From positions 1 to 39,905 of the forward strand of contig JAAYQJ010000079.1 in assembly GCA_012519355.1 (NCBI GenBank): a stretch of 39,905 nucleotides of DNA, in the 5' to 3' direction. Position 1 is the first letter of the stretch; every line of letters starts with the position of its first letter. This stretch comes from Tissierellia bacterium. Lineage in GTDB: Bacteria; Bacillota; Clostridia; Tissierellales; Tissierellaceae. A model generated the notes under the pieces. That model saw nothing but the letters and a program-made list of their open reading frames with translations, was not told the DNA's origin and searched no databases. This document shows positions 20,121-28,007 of the stretch, one piece after another. The position numbers and the translations under genes were made by a program.

Positions 20121-21044
20121 TTACTTCACCCCCAATAGTTTGGCTATAAGTGCCATCCTAACAAACATCCCATATCTTACTTGTTTAAAGTACCAAGCCC
20201 TAGGGTCATTATCTACCTCCATGCTAATTTCATTGACTCTAGGCAATGGATGTAAAATCGTCAAGTCTTCCTTTGCACTCTTCAGTTTTTCCTTATCCAA
20301 AATATAGCTATCCTTCAACCTTATATAATCTGCCTCATTAAAAAACCTCTCTTTTTGTACCCTAGTCATATATAAAATATCAAGTCTTTCAATGACATCT
20401 TCAAGCCTTTCCACTTCAATATAGTCTATTAGTTTCCTATCCAATACTTCTGTTTTTATATATTTTGGAACTTGGAGTTCATTGGGAGATATGAGTATAA
20501 ACTTTATATTTTCATATCTAGACATTGCTTTAATTAGAGAATGGACTGTCCGGCCAAATTTAAGGTCACCGCAGAGACCAATGGTTAGATTGGTAAGATT
20601 CCCCTTAGCAATTCTAATTGTTAATAGGTCTGCTAAAGTTTGTGTGGGGTGTTGGTGGCCACCATCTCCTGCATTTATTAGAGGGACATTGGAAAATTGG
20701 GAAGCATATTTGGGAGCTCCTTCTTTTGGATGTCGCATTGCAATAATATCTGTATATGCTGCCACAGTTCTTATGGTGTCAGGTAAGTTCTCTCCCTTTG
20801 TAACTGAGCTAGAACTAGGCTCAGAAAAACCAACTACTTCACCACCTAGTCTGAGCATAGCAGACTCAAAACTTAGTCTGGTTCTAGTACTTGGTTCATA
20901 AAATAAGGTTCCTAAGATTTTACCATTACATAGATGGGTAAAATTCTCCGGATTATTAATAATTTCTTCTGCTAATGAGAATATTTGGTCAAGTTCTTCA
21001 ACTGAAAAATCTTGGGGGTCAATTAGATGCCTTCCCTTTAACAT
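20121..21044 (-). CDS. pyrB: aspartate carbamoyltransferase catalytic subunit
   Basis: [45 protein letters not shown] motifs. Confidence 0.97.
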   Translation of the reverse strand: MLKGRHLIDPQDFSVEELDQIFSLAEEIINNPENFTHLCNGKILGTLFYEPSTRTRLSFESAMLRLGGEVVGFSEPSSSSVTKGENLPDTIRTVAAYTDIIAMRHPKEGAPKYASQFSNVPLINAGDGGHQHPTQTLADLLTIRIAKGNLTNLTIGLCGDLKFGRTVHSLIKAMSRYENIKFILISPNELQVPKYIKTEVLDRKLIDYIEVERLEDVIERLDILYMTRVQKERFFNEADYIRLKDSYILDKEKLKSAKEDLTILHPLPRVNEISMEVDNDPRAWYFKQVRYGMFVRMALIAKLLGVK

Positions 21045-21088
21045 TTTTTAACCTCCTTTATGACTTCGTCCCTTTAAAGGATTACATT

Positions 21089-21112
21089 AAAAAAGCCTTC
21101 CACTAGGAAGGC
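21089..21112 (-). terminator. intrinsic terminator of the pyr leader (attenuator)
   Basis: Minus strand GCCTTCCTAGTGGAAGGCTTTTTT, located between the PyrR-like binding loop and pyrB. Confidence 0.85.
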
Positions 21113-21130
21113 ACAATTGTCATAAGTAAT

Positions 21131-21170
21131 ATCTGTAACCCTTCCTAACCTCTCTGGATTAGATTAAAGG
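21131..21170 (-). promoter_or_regulatory. PyrR-binding-loop-like element in the pyr operon leader
   Basis: Minus strand AATCCAGAGAGGTTAGGAAGGGTTACAG matches the PyrR anti-antiterminator binding loop core (TCCAGAGAGGyT), followed downstream by a terminator before pyrB. Confidence 0.8.
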
Positions 21171-21228
21171 TATATTTTTTTATAGGATATCACAGAAGGA
21201 ATGAAAAGTCTATATTTTTATAAGCTAA

Positions 21229-21252
21229 ACCCCTGACAAAATTGTCAGGGGT
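21229..21252 (-). terminator. terminator downstream of the coat-like gene pair
   Basis: acccctgaca-aaat-tgtcaggggt perfect stem between the CotF-like gene and pyr leader. Confidence 0.65.
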
Positions 21253-21264
21253 CTATTTAGTATT

Positions 21265-21534
21265 CTATGTCATTTGGTTAGTATTAACAACTGCTGTTAA
21301 TGAAGATTTTATTTGGTTTACATCATTTGGATTTGCTTGTGGTGCTGGAGTATAATATCCTTTTTGCTCTGCCATTTGATACAATTGATACTGCCATTGT
21401 TCTGCTTCATTTCTTAAAGTTTGAAAAGTTGATCTTAATTGTTGGTTTGAGCATTCTTGAATTGCCATTGTGTAAGCATTTATACTAGCCTTTGTACCAG
21501 CCAAAAGATCGTTAACTATATCCCTTTCGTGCAT
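21265..21534 (-). CDS. CotF-like spore coat protein
   Basis: MHERDIVNDLLAGTKASINAYTMAIQECSNQQLRSTFQTLRNEAEQWQYQLYQMAEQKGYYTPAP: typical CotF family. Confidence 0.88.
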   Translation of the reverse strand: MHERDIVNDLLAGTKASINAYTMAIQECSNQQLRSTFQTLRNEAEQWQYQLYQMAEQKGYYTPAPQANPNDVNQIKSSLTAVVNTNQMT

Positions 21535-21546
21535 TTCTTTACCTCC

Positions 21547-21756
21547 TTATTTTAAAGAATTTATCAAATTAGTAGCAGTAGTTTGAGCATCTGTACTTTG
21601 CTTTTGAAGCATCTGTTTTAATTGAGGGTCTTGAACTTGATTTGCATACATGGAAAATTTGCTGCTCATTACTATGTGATTTGAAGCAATTTCCTTAACA
21701 CAGTTTAATTCCTGTTGAGTTACATTAGATAGATTTAACGTATTTTTGAGGGCCAC
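21547..21756 (-). CDS. small spore-coat-associated (CotF-related) helical protein
   Basis: 69 aa, VTQQELNCVKEIASNHIVMSSKFSMYANQVQDPQLKQMLQKQSTDAQ; directly upstream of the CotF-like gene with RBS AAGGAGAG. Confidence 0.75.
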   Translation of the reverse strand: MALKNTLNLSNVTQQELNCVKEIASNHIVMSSKFSMYANQVQDPQLKQMLQKQSTDAQTTATNLINSLK

Positions 21757-21805
21757 AAAAATCTCTCCTTCCTTATTAATAAATTTTGCTCTTATTTATT
21801 GTTTG

Positions 21806-21845
21806 TTAAAAACACATTTTTATTCTTAAAAACACATTTTTATTC
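21806..21845. repeat. perfect tandem duplication, 2 x 20 bp
   Basis: TTAAAAACACATTTTTATTC repeated twice without a mismatch. Confidence 0.9.
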
Positions 21846-21907
21846 TAGGAAAAGATTTATAAATATATATAAACAAATTGGAAAAACTAAAATAGGAGGT
21901 AATGGAG

Positions 21908-22114
21908 ATGAAAAAAATTCCAAATTTTAATGTCTTTAATAAGTGGAATGATTACTATGAAACTGAAGAACTTGAAAGAACTGATATAGCTGATTTTGAC
22001 CACCTAAACCCAAGAAGACCAGATGCCTATATCAATTTTAATAGTAATATTTTCCCTAATCCTCAATACTACTTTAATGACCCAGATGAGATGAATGAGC
22101 TAGATTGGGACTAA
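21908..22114 (+). CDS. small acidic hypothetical protein, about 70 aa (start 21902 or 21908)
   Basis: AATAGGAGGTAATGGAGATG upstream region provides a strong RBS; Asn/Asp/Tyr-rich MKKIPNFNVFNKWNDYYETEELERTDIADFDHLNPRRPDAYINFNSNIFPNPQYYFNDPDEMNELDWD. Confidence 0.7.
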   Translation: MKKIPNFNVFNKWNDYYETEELERTDIADFDHLNPRRPDAYINFNSNIFPNPQYYFNDPDEMNELDWD

Positions 22115-22165
22115 ATGATTTTCAATTGGAAGAAGTTGTTTAATAAAAAAATTATATATTTTCTA

Positions 22166-22193
22166 TTGACAAAGAAAAATTTGATGTTATAAT
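22166..22193 (+). promoter_or_regulatory. sigma-A-like promoter of the T-box/metNIQ operon
   Basis: TTGACA - 16 nt - TATAAT. Confidence 0.75.
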
Positions 22194-22204
22194 CTTGTAT
22201 TAAT

Positions 22205-22500
22205 ATGAATAAATGCTTTTAAATGCTTTGAAGAGAAGAGTAGGATTGTGAATACTCATACAGAGAGCTTCCGTTGGTGAGAAGAAGCAGAGGATAACAG
22301 TCTGAAGATGGTCTCGGAGTAGGAGTGTCGAAGTTTTTTTTAGACATTCACGTGTGCACACGTTACAGTGCTAGGGTATTGATGGATTTTTTTCCTGCGT
22401 ACTCGATGAGGTACTGTATCGTGAGGTCAGTATAAATTAAGGGTGGTAACACGAAGCTTTCGTCCCTTTGCTTTTTTGCAAAGAGGTGAAGGCTTTTTTT
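22205..22500 (+). ncRNA. T-box riboswitch leader, probable methionine (tRNA-Met) sensor
   Basis: Stem I AG-bulge motif AGAGAGCTTCCGTTGGTGAGAAGAAGC, conserved T-box AGGGTGGTAACACGAAGC (22440 on), terminator CTTTCGTCCCTTTGC-tttttt-GCAAAGAGGTGAAGGCTTTTTTTT; candidate specifier ATG at 22308-22310; downstream metNIQ. Confidence 0.88.
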
Positions 22501-22503
22501 TAT

Positions 22504-22634
22504 GACCTAAAGTTGACCTAACCCAATTTGCGAAGCAAATTGTTGGTAGGTCATTCGCAACGAGAACCAAATCTATGCGTGTTTGCGAGCAAATAGATTT
22601 GTGTTTCGAGACTGCGTAATTGCCCAACCTAATG
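22504..22634. repeat. palindromic, relatively GC-rich intergenic element (two stacked hairpins), possible dispersed/REP- or MITE-like repeat or structured RNA
   Basis: Hairpin 1 22515-22552 GACCTA..AATTTGC-gaa-GCAAATT..TAGGTC; hairpin 2 22553-22620 with CAAATCTA/TAGATTTG, TTTGC/GCAAA and outer ATTCGCA/TGCGTAAT arms. Confidence 0.6.
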
Positions 22635-22818
22635 AGTTTTATTTAATCTAATAGAATAAATTTTAAACCGACTCTCCATTCCAAATTTGAGTCTTATTTA
22701 AAATTATTCTTTCACCTATGATACTAAATCTTGACCCAACAATTGTAAATAGTAAATTAATATAATTGTCAAATGTCAACTGTCCATTGTCAATTGATAA
22801 AGATTGGAGGTAAGGAAT

Positions 22819-23823
22819 TTGATCAAAATTGCTAATGTGAGTAAGGTATTTGAGAATGGAAAAACTAAACTTGAAGCAGTTAAAGATATTTCTTTAAAAA
22901 TCAATAAAGGAGAAATATTTGGAATCATCGGTTTAAGTGGTGCTGGCAAGTCCACCCTAATCAGATGTTTAAATAGGCTTGAGGAACCTACTGAAGGGAA
23001 AATCTTTATTAATGATCTTGAATTGACAAGCCTTAACAAGGAAGATTTAAGACTTGCTAGGAAAAATATTGGCATGATATTTCAACATTTTAACCTATTG
23101 GATCAAAAAACTGTTTATGAAAATATTGCCTTCCCTTTACGACTTGAAAAACTAGGTAAAAAACAAATAGATGCTAGGGTAAATCAGCTTTTAGAATATG
23201 TGGATTTAAAGGACAAGAAAAATAATTATCCTAGTCAACTAAGTGGTGGACAAAAACAAAGAGTGGCTATTGCTAGGGCAATTGCAAACAATCCTAAGAT
23301 TTTACTCAGCGATGAGGGAACTTCTGCATTAGACCCGAAAACTACGAAATCTATATTAGAATTACTAAAGAAAATAAGGGATGAGTTTAATATTACAATA
23401 GTTATGATCACCCATCAAATGGAAGTAGTAAAGGAAATCTGTGATAGGGTAGCCATAATGGAAAATGGGCAAATAGTTGAGATAAATACTGTGGAGAACC
23501 TCTTTAAAAACCCTAAGACAAAAGTTGCCCATAGCTTTATTAATTCCCTACAGGGAAATGTTGAAGAAGAAATTATAAATCCTAAAAACTACAAAGGAAA
23601 AATCATTAGATTGAGCTTCATGGGAGATAGTGCAAAAAAACCTATAGTATCTAAAGTAATAAGAAACTTCAACATAGATGTAAACATCCTATCTGGTAAT
23701 ATCAACAAGTTACATGCAAGTAGTATAGGTAATCTAACCCTTGAGTTAATAGGTGAAGATGATGAAATAAACAATGCCTTACTATTCTTAAAAAATGAAA
23801 GTGTCCATGTGGAGGTGATATAA
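22819..23823 (+). CDS. metN: methionine ABC transporter ATP-binding protein (start corrected to TTG at 22819)
   Basis: Walker A GLSGAGKST, signature LSGGQKQRVAIARAIA, Walker B ILLSDEGTSALDP, C-terminal NIL-type domain; GGAGG at 22806-22810 is 8 nt before TTG 22819. Confidence 0.93.
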   Translation: MIKIANVSKVFENGKTKLEAVKDISLKINKGEIFGIIGLSGAGKSTLIRCLNRLEEPTEGKIFINDLELTSLNKEDLRLARKNIGMIFQHFNLLDQKTVYENIAFPLRLEKLGKKQIDARVNQLLEYVDLKDKKNNYPSQLSGGQKQRVAIARAIANNPKILLSDEGTSALDPKTTKSILELLKKIRDEFNITIVMITHQMEVVKEICDRVAIMENGQIVEINTVENLFKNPKTKVAHSFINSLQGNVEEEIINPKNYKGKIIRLSFMGDSAKKPIVSKVIRNFNIDVNILSGNINKLHASSIGNLTLELIGEDDEINNALLFLKNESVHVEVI

Positions 23824-24464
23824 TGGCTGAAATGATTATACCGTCTATATTAGAAACCATATATATGGTATCTGTATCTACTATTTTTTCAATACTATTG
23901 GGATTTCCTTTAGGAGTACTTTTAGTAATTACTGAAAAGGGTAGTATATGGGAAAAACCTCTATTTAACAAGATTCTAGGTGGAATCATAAATGTTTTAA
24001 GGTCTATTCCTTTCATTATATTAATGATCATAGTTTTTCCCATTTCTAAGCTCATAGTTGGAAAAACTATAGGTACTACCGCAACTATTGTTCCTCTTTC
24101 CATAGCTGCTGCTCCCTTTGTTGCAAGGGTCATGGAAGGAAGCCTAAAGGAAACTCCAAAGGGTGTAATTGAATCCAGCCTTGCTATGGGTGCTACAGTT
24201 CCCCAAATTGTATTTAAGGTTTTAATACCAGAATCACTTCCATCCATTGTTTCAGGTATAACCCTTACCATAATAAACTTAATTGGATATTCAGCCATGG
24301 CTGGAGCCATAGGAGGAGGTGGTTTAGGCAATTTAGCTATACGTTTTGGACTTTATAGTCGTAAAACAGATATAATGATAGCTTCTATCATTGTTATTAT
24401 AATTTTAGTTCAAGGAATACAATTTTTAGGAAATAGGATTTCAAAAATTGTGAATAAAAAATAA
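23823..24464 (+). CDS. metI: methionine ABC transporter permease
   Basis: MetI-like permease; SLAMGATVPQIVFKVLIPESLPSIVSGITLT EAA-type loop; between metN and metQ. Confidence 0.94.
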   Translation: MAEMIIPSILETIYMVSVSTIFSILLGFPLGVLLVITEKGSIWEKPLFNKILGGIINVLRSIPFIILMIIVFPISKLIVGKTIGTTATIVPLSIAAAPFVARVMEGSLKETPKGVIESSLAMGATVPQIVFKVLIPESLPSIVSGITLTIINLIGYSAMAGAIGGGGLGNLAIRFGLYSRKTDIMIASIIVIIILVQGIQFLGNRISKIVNKK

Positions 24465-24491
24465 GGAATAAAATATTGAGGAGGAATTGAA

Positions 24492-25292
24492 TTGAAAAAG
24501 ATATTATCATTTGCATTAGCTTTAGTATTATCATTATCCCTATTGGCTGGATGTGGTTCAAGTGGTTCAGAGCTAGAAAAGATTAAGATAGGTGTTTCAC
24601 CAGAGCCCCATGCAAAATTAGTTGAACTAGTAGTTGATGATTTGAAAAAGGAAGGTATAGAAGTTGAAATAGTGGTATTCACCGATTATATAACACCAAA
24701 CCTATCCCTTGATAGTGGTGAATTAGATGCTAACTTTTTCCAACATGAGCCATATTTACTAAATCATGTGGCTGAAGAAGGTTTAGACTTAGTTACACTT
24801 GGTAAGGTACATGTGGAACCAATGGCTTTATATTCTAATAAATATGATTCAGTAGATGAATTTCCTGATGGTGCAACTATCAGTATCCCTAATGACACTG
24901 TAAATGGTGGTAGGGCCTTACTCTTACTTGAAGCCAATGGCTTAATCAAATTAAAAGAAGGTGTTGGAGTAAATGCAACTGAAGTAGATATAGTTGAAAA
25001 TCCTAAAAACCTTAAATTCCAAGCTCTTGAAGCAGCAGTTTTACCAATAACTTTAGATGATGTAGATGGAGCTGTTATCAATGGAAACTACGCTATAGAG
25101 GCTGGCCTAAATCCAGTAAGAGATGGTCTTTTAGTAGAAGGTGGAGAATCACCCTATGCTAATTTAGTAGCTGTAAAGGCAGGTCAAGAAAATGAAGATA
25201 AATTTGTAAAACTATTAAAAGCTCTACAATCAGAAGAAGTAAAAAAATATATAGAAGAAACTTATGAAGGTGCTGTAGTACCAGCATTCTAA
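24492..25292 (+). CDS. metQ: methionine-binding lipoprotein (NlpA/MetQ family), TTG start
   Basis: Lipobox LSLLAGCGSS, IKIGVSPEPHAKLVELV, ANFFQHEPYL, VHVEPMALYS motifs. Confidence 0.95.
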   Translation: MKKILSFALALVLSLSLLAGCGSSGSELEKIKIGVSPEPHAKLVELVVDDLKKEGIEVEIVVFTDYITPNLSLDSGELDANFFQHEPYLLNHVAEEGLDLVTLGKVHVEPMALYSNKYDSVDEFPDGATISIPNDTVNGGRALLLLEANGLIKLKEGVGVNATEVDIVENPKNLKFQALEAAVLPITLDDVDGAVINGNYAIEAGLNPVRDGLLVEGGESPYANLVAVKAGQENEDKFVKLLKALQSEEVKKYIEETYEGAVVPAF

Positions 25293-25293
25293 G

Positions 25294-25330
25294 AAAAAAC
25301 TCCTATGGAAGAACCATGGGAGTTTTTTTA
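25294..25330 (+). terminator. intrinsic terminator of metNIQ
   Basis: AAAAAACTCCtATGG-aagaa-CCATgGGAGTTTTTTT. Confidence 0.85.
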
Positions 25331-25353
25331 CTTAACATTTTTAGTTATAATGA

Positions 25354-25557
25354 TCAGAATATCCCCTTTATTATCATAGCAATCCCTAGTATCATTAATG
25401 GGATGCCAACAATTGCACCAACAATAGTAAGAGTCAATAAGACTCCAATTACTGTAATAATAAACCCCAATAATATTGCAATTAACTTTCCAGTGATTTT
25501 GATGACACTTTCTACTATTTTAAAAGCTAATGTAAAAGGAAACAATAATAATTTCAT
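25354..25557 (-). CDS. small hydrophobic membrane protein, 67 aa
   Basis: MKLLLFPFTLAFKIVESVIKITGKLIAILLGFIITVIGVLLTLTIVGAIVGIPLMILGIAMIIKGIF; GGAGGGATCAAATG upstream RBS; preferred over the overlapping plus-strand ORF. Confidence 0.7.
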   Translation of the reverse strand: MKLLLFPFTLAFKIVESVIKITGKLIAILLGFIITVIGVLLTLTIVGAIVGIPLMILGIAMIIKGIF

Positions 25558-25806
25558 TTGATCCCTCCAAATCTTCTTCCTTAATCTAACTTATTGCCTT
25601 CAAACAAACTAATAATCACTATTATTATAGTCTTTTACCCATTTTTCTGATACTTTTCTCCCTTATTTAAGTTGTATATTTTATATATATGTATTATAAG
25701 TAAGTATATAATAAGATTCATTATAAGAATAACATAAATTATCCATCTTGTATAATCTTATAAAAGTGGTTAATGATAAGTTCAAATGTAAGAAAAGGAG
25801 TTTTTT

Positions 25807-26574
25807 ATGTACTATATAGTATTAGACTTGGAGTTTAATCAAGATTTTCCTTCATTACAAAAGCATGATTTTAAGAGAAATAGGTCCTTATTAGAAATAA
25901 TTCAAATTGGTGCAATTAAATTAGATAAGAATTTTAACACTATAGGCAGCTTTAATCGTTATATAAAACCAAGGATTTTTTTAAGAGTTAGTGAGTTCAT
26001 AACTGAATTAACTGGAATTACTACTGAACAACTGATGGATGAGAAGGAGTTCCCAGAGGTTTACCATGAATTTATCCAATTTATTGGAAGTAAAGATTCT
26101 ATACTATGTATCTGGGGCTTGTCTGATATAAGAGAGTTATTTAAAAACACAAAATACCACAAGATTGATGATATATCCCTACCTAGATCATATATCAATC
26201 TACAACCTTATACTTCCAAATTTCTAGGATTTTCATCTAAAAGACTACTAAGTCTAGAATATGCTGTTAATGCCTTAGGTATTAAATCCCCATTTAATTT
26301 TCATGATGCTTTAAATGATGCATATTATACTGCTGAAATTTTCAAAAAAATATTTACTTCATCTATTAAACCTAATATATATGATCCTAATTATGTTAAG
26401 GCAAAACCTATTAAGATTAGAAAGGTAGTAGATTATGAGGCCTTAAATAAGCAATTTGAAAAAATGTATAATCGTCCTTTAACCCATGAAGAAACAGAAA
26501 TGATTAGGCTTGCCTATTTGATGGGTAAGACTAAGCAATTCTTAAAGGTAGAAAGACCAAAAGAGCTAAATTAA
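25807..26574 (+). CDS. DEDDh-type 3'-5' exonuclease (KapD/EXOIII-like)
   Basis: MYYIVLDLEFNQ (ExoI D-x-E), FITELTGIT, FHDALNDAYYTAEIF (H-x4-D ExoIII). Confidence 0.88.
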   Translation: MYYIVLDLEFNQDFPSLQKHDFKRNRSLLEIIQIGAIKLDKNFNTIGSFNRYIKPRIFLRVSEFITELTGITTEQLMDEKEFPEVYHEFIQFIGSKDSILCIWGLSDIRELFKNTKYHKIDDISLPRSYINLQPYTSKFLGFSSKRLLSLEYAVNALGIKSPFNFHDALNDAYYTAEIFKKIFTSSIKPNIYDPNYVKAKPIKIRKVVDYEALNKQFEKMYNRPLTHEETEMIRLAYLMGKTKQFLKVERPKELN

Positions 26575-26588
26575 CTCTTTTGGTCTTT
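26552..26588. terminator. bidirectional terminator spanning the convergent gene ends
   Basis: AAAGACCAAAAGAG-ctaaattaa-CTCTTTTGGTCTTT: perfect 14-bp stem, 9-nt loop that contains both stop codons. Confidence 0.85.
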
Positions 26589-27920
26589 AAATATTCTCTC
26601 AAAACATTTATCCCTATTTTCCCATATCCATAAAAGCATCTCCCTATTTCTAATGGCTAAACCCTTATATGATTCATTATCTAATAACCATGCTATAAAG
26701 ATCATTTGGATGGAATAAATTACATATGGGATTGCTTCCTTTTCCCAGTTGGATAAATTTACAGCTTTATCATATCCTCTTATTATGCCCCTTAATATAT
26801 CAGGCCACTTTTCATAACCAGCTTCTATTTCCCCTGCTTCAGATAAGATTCCAGTTGCACAGTAACAGGGGTCAAAAATCCTTACATTACGTTCGCTTAT
26901 TTCAAATTCTAAAAATCCACTTACTTCCACTTCATTAAATATTATATTAGAAGGATTGGCATCCCTATGAATTATATGTCTAGGTGAGTTGTCATAAATT
27001 TTTGGGAAGTTATTGATATAGTTTTCATAGAACTCATCAGGTAATGGGCAGGCCCATTGCTCCATGGTAACTCTTGTTTTTGGCAAGGCCCAATCTAGTA
27101 CCGTTTTCAATAGGTTATTATCATTTACTTCAATACTCTTGTCTTGTTTCTTTAATATCTTGTGTAAACTGCCAATTGCCTCACCATATTTTTCCCCAAT
27201 TGACTCCCTATTGTGAGAGTATCTCTCATCTGGACTTAAGAATTGTCCTTCAATCCGGTTTGTTAAAATGTAATACCTATCATCTTGGATGATAAAATCT
27301 TCACCTGTTTTTGTCTTAATAGGGGTAGGTGATTTCATTCCAGCTTTCTCTAGTGCTCTTGATATAGCAATATGGGTTTTTAATCCTGATATATTTTTCC
27401 CAGTTTTAAATATATATTTATCCCCTATGGACCATGCATTATTTGATTTTATTGCTCCACCTGCTGTAAAAACATCATTGATTTCTAGTTCTTTTTCTAC
27501 ATCCCATTTAGATAGCAATTGAGTTATTTGCCTCTTATTAAGCATAAACTTTGCCTCCTTACTTAAATCTATTGGTACTGGCTTGCTAACAGTATTTAGA
27601 TCTAAATACCTTGTAGGAGAGCAACCAAATTCACGTTTAAATGCTTTATAAAAGCCTGGATAGGTGTTAAAACCATATTCTAATGCCACGTCTATTGTTT
27701 TCTTTCCAGCTTGTATATCATAAATTCCATGGTAAAGTCTACGTTTTGTCATATAGGCAGCTACTGGCATACCTATATAGTTTGAAAACAAGCGACAAAA
27801 GTGATAAACAGAAAATCCAGCATGCTGGGCAATTTCCGTAATAGTAATATCCGTCTTTAGGTTTTCCTCAATATAGTCAATAGATTTTTGTAATAGTTCT
27901 ACTGTAGTAATGGTTATCAT
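26571..27920 (-). CDS. AraC-family HTH domain fused to an aminoglycoside phosphotransferase (APH)-like kinase domain
   Basis: N-term IDYIEENLKTDITITEIAQHAGFSVYHFCRLFSNYIGMPVAAYMTKRRL...DVALEYGFNTYPGFYKAFKREFGCSPTRY (AraC double HTH); C-term IIHRDANPSNIIFNEVEVSGFLEFEISERNVRIFDPCYCAT (APH Brenner motif and substituted metal-binding segment). Confidence 0.88.
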   Translation of the reverse strand: MITITTVELLQKSIDYIEENLKTDITITEIAQHAGFSVYHFCRLFSNYIGMPVAAYMTKRRLYHGIYDIQAGKKTIDVALEYGFNTYPGFYKAFKREFGCSPTRYLDLNTVSKPVPIDLSKEAKFMLNKRQITQLLSKWDVEKELEINDVFTAGGAIKSNNAWSIGDKYIFKTGKNISGLKTHIAISRALEKAGMKSPTPIKTKTGEDFIIQDDRYYILTNRIEGQFLSPDERYSHNRESIGEKYGEAIGSLHKILKKQDKSIEVNDNNLLKTVLDWALPKTRVTMEQWACPLPDEFYENYINNFPKIYDNSPRHIIHRDANPSNIIFNEVEVSGFLEFEISERNVRIFDPCYCATGILSEAGEIEAGYEKWPDILRGIIRGYDKAVNLSNWEKEAIPYVIYSIQMIFIAWLLDNESYKGLAIRNREMLLWIWENRDKCFERIFKDQKS

Positions 27921-28007
27921 CTCCTAAACTTACTCCCTAGCTAGGTTAGCTTAAGTTTAGCATAATAATTTTCCAAAACATTTCCTATTTTGCTCTATTG
28001 GAAATTT

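Noticed and set aside
22427-22627. Minus-strand 66-aa ORF
   Set aside because: Antisense to the T-box terminator and the palindromic element; composition derives from the RNA structures, no RBS.
25316-25561. Plus-strand 81-aa ORF
   Set aside because: Starts inside the metQ terminator and is antisense to a better small membrane protein ORF with RBS.
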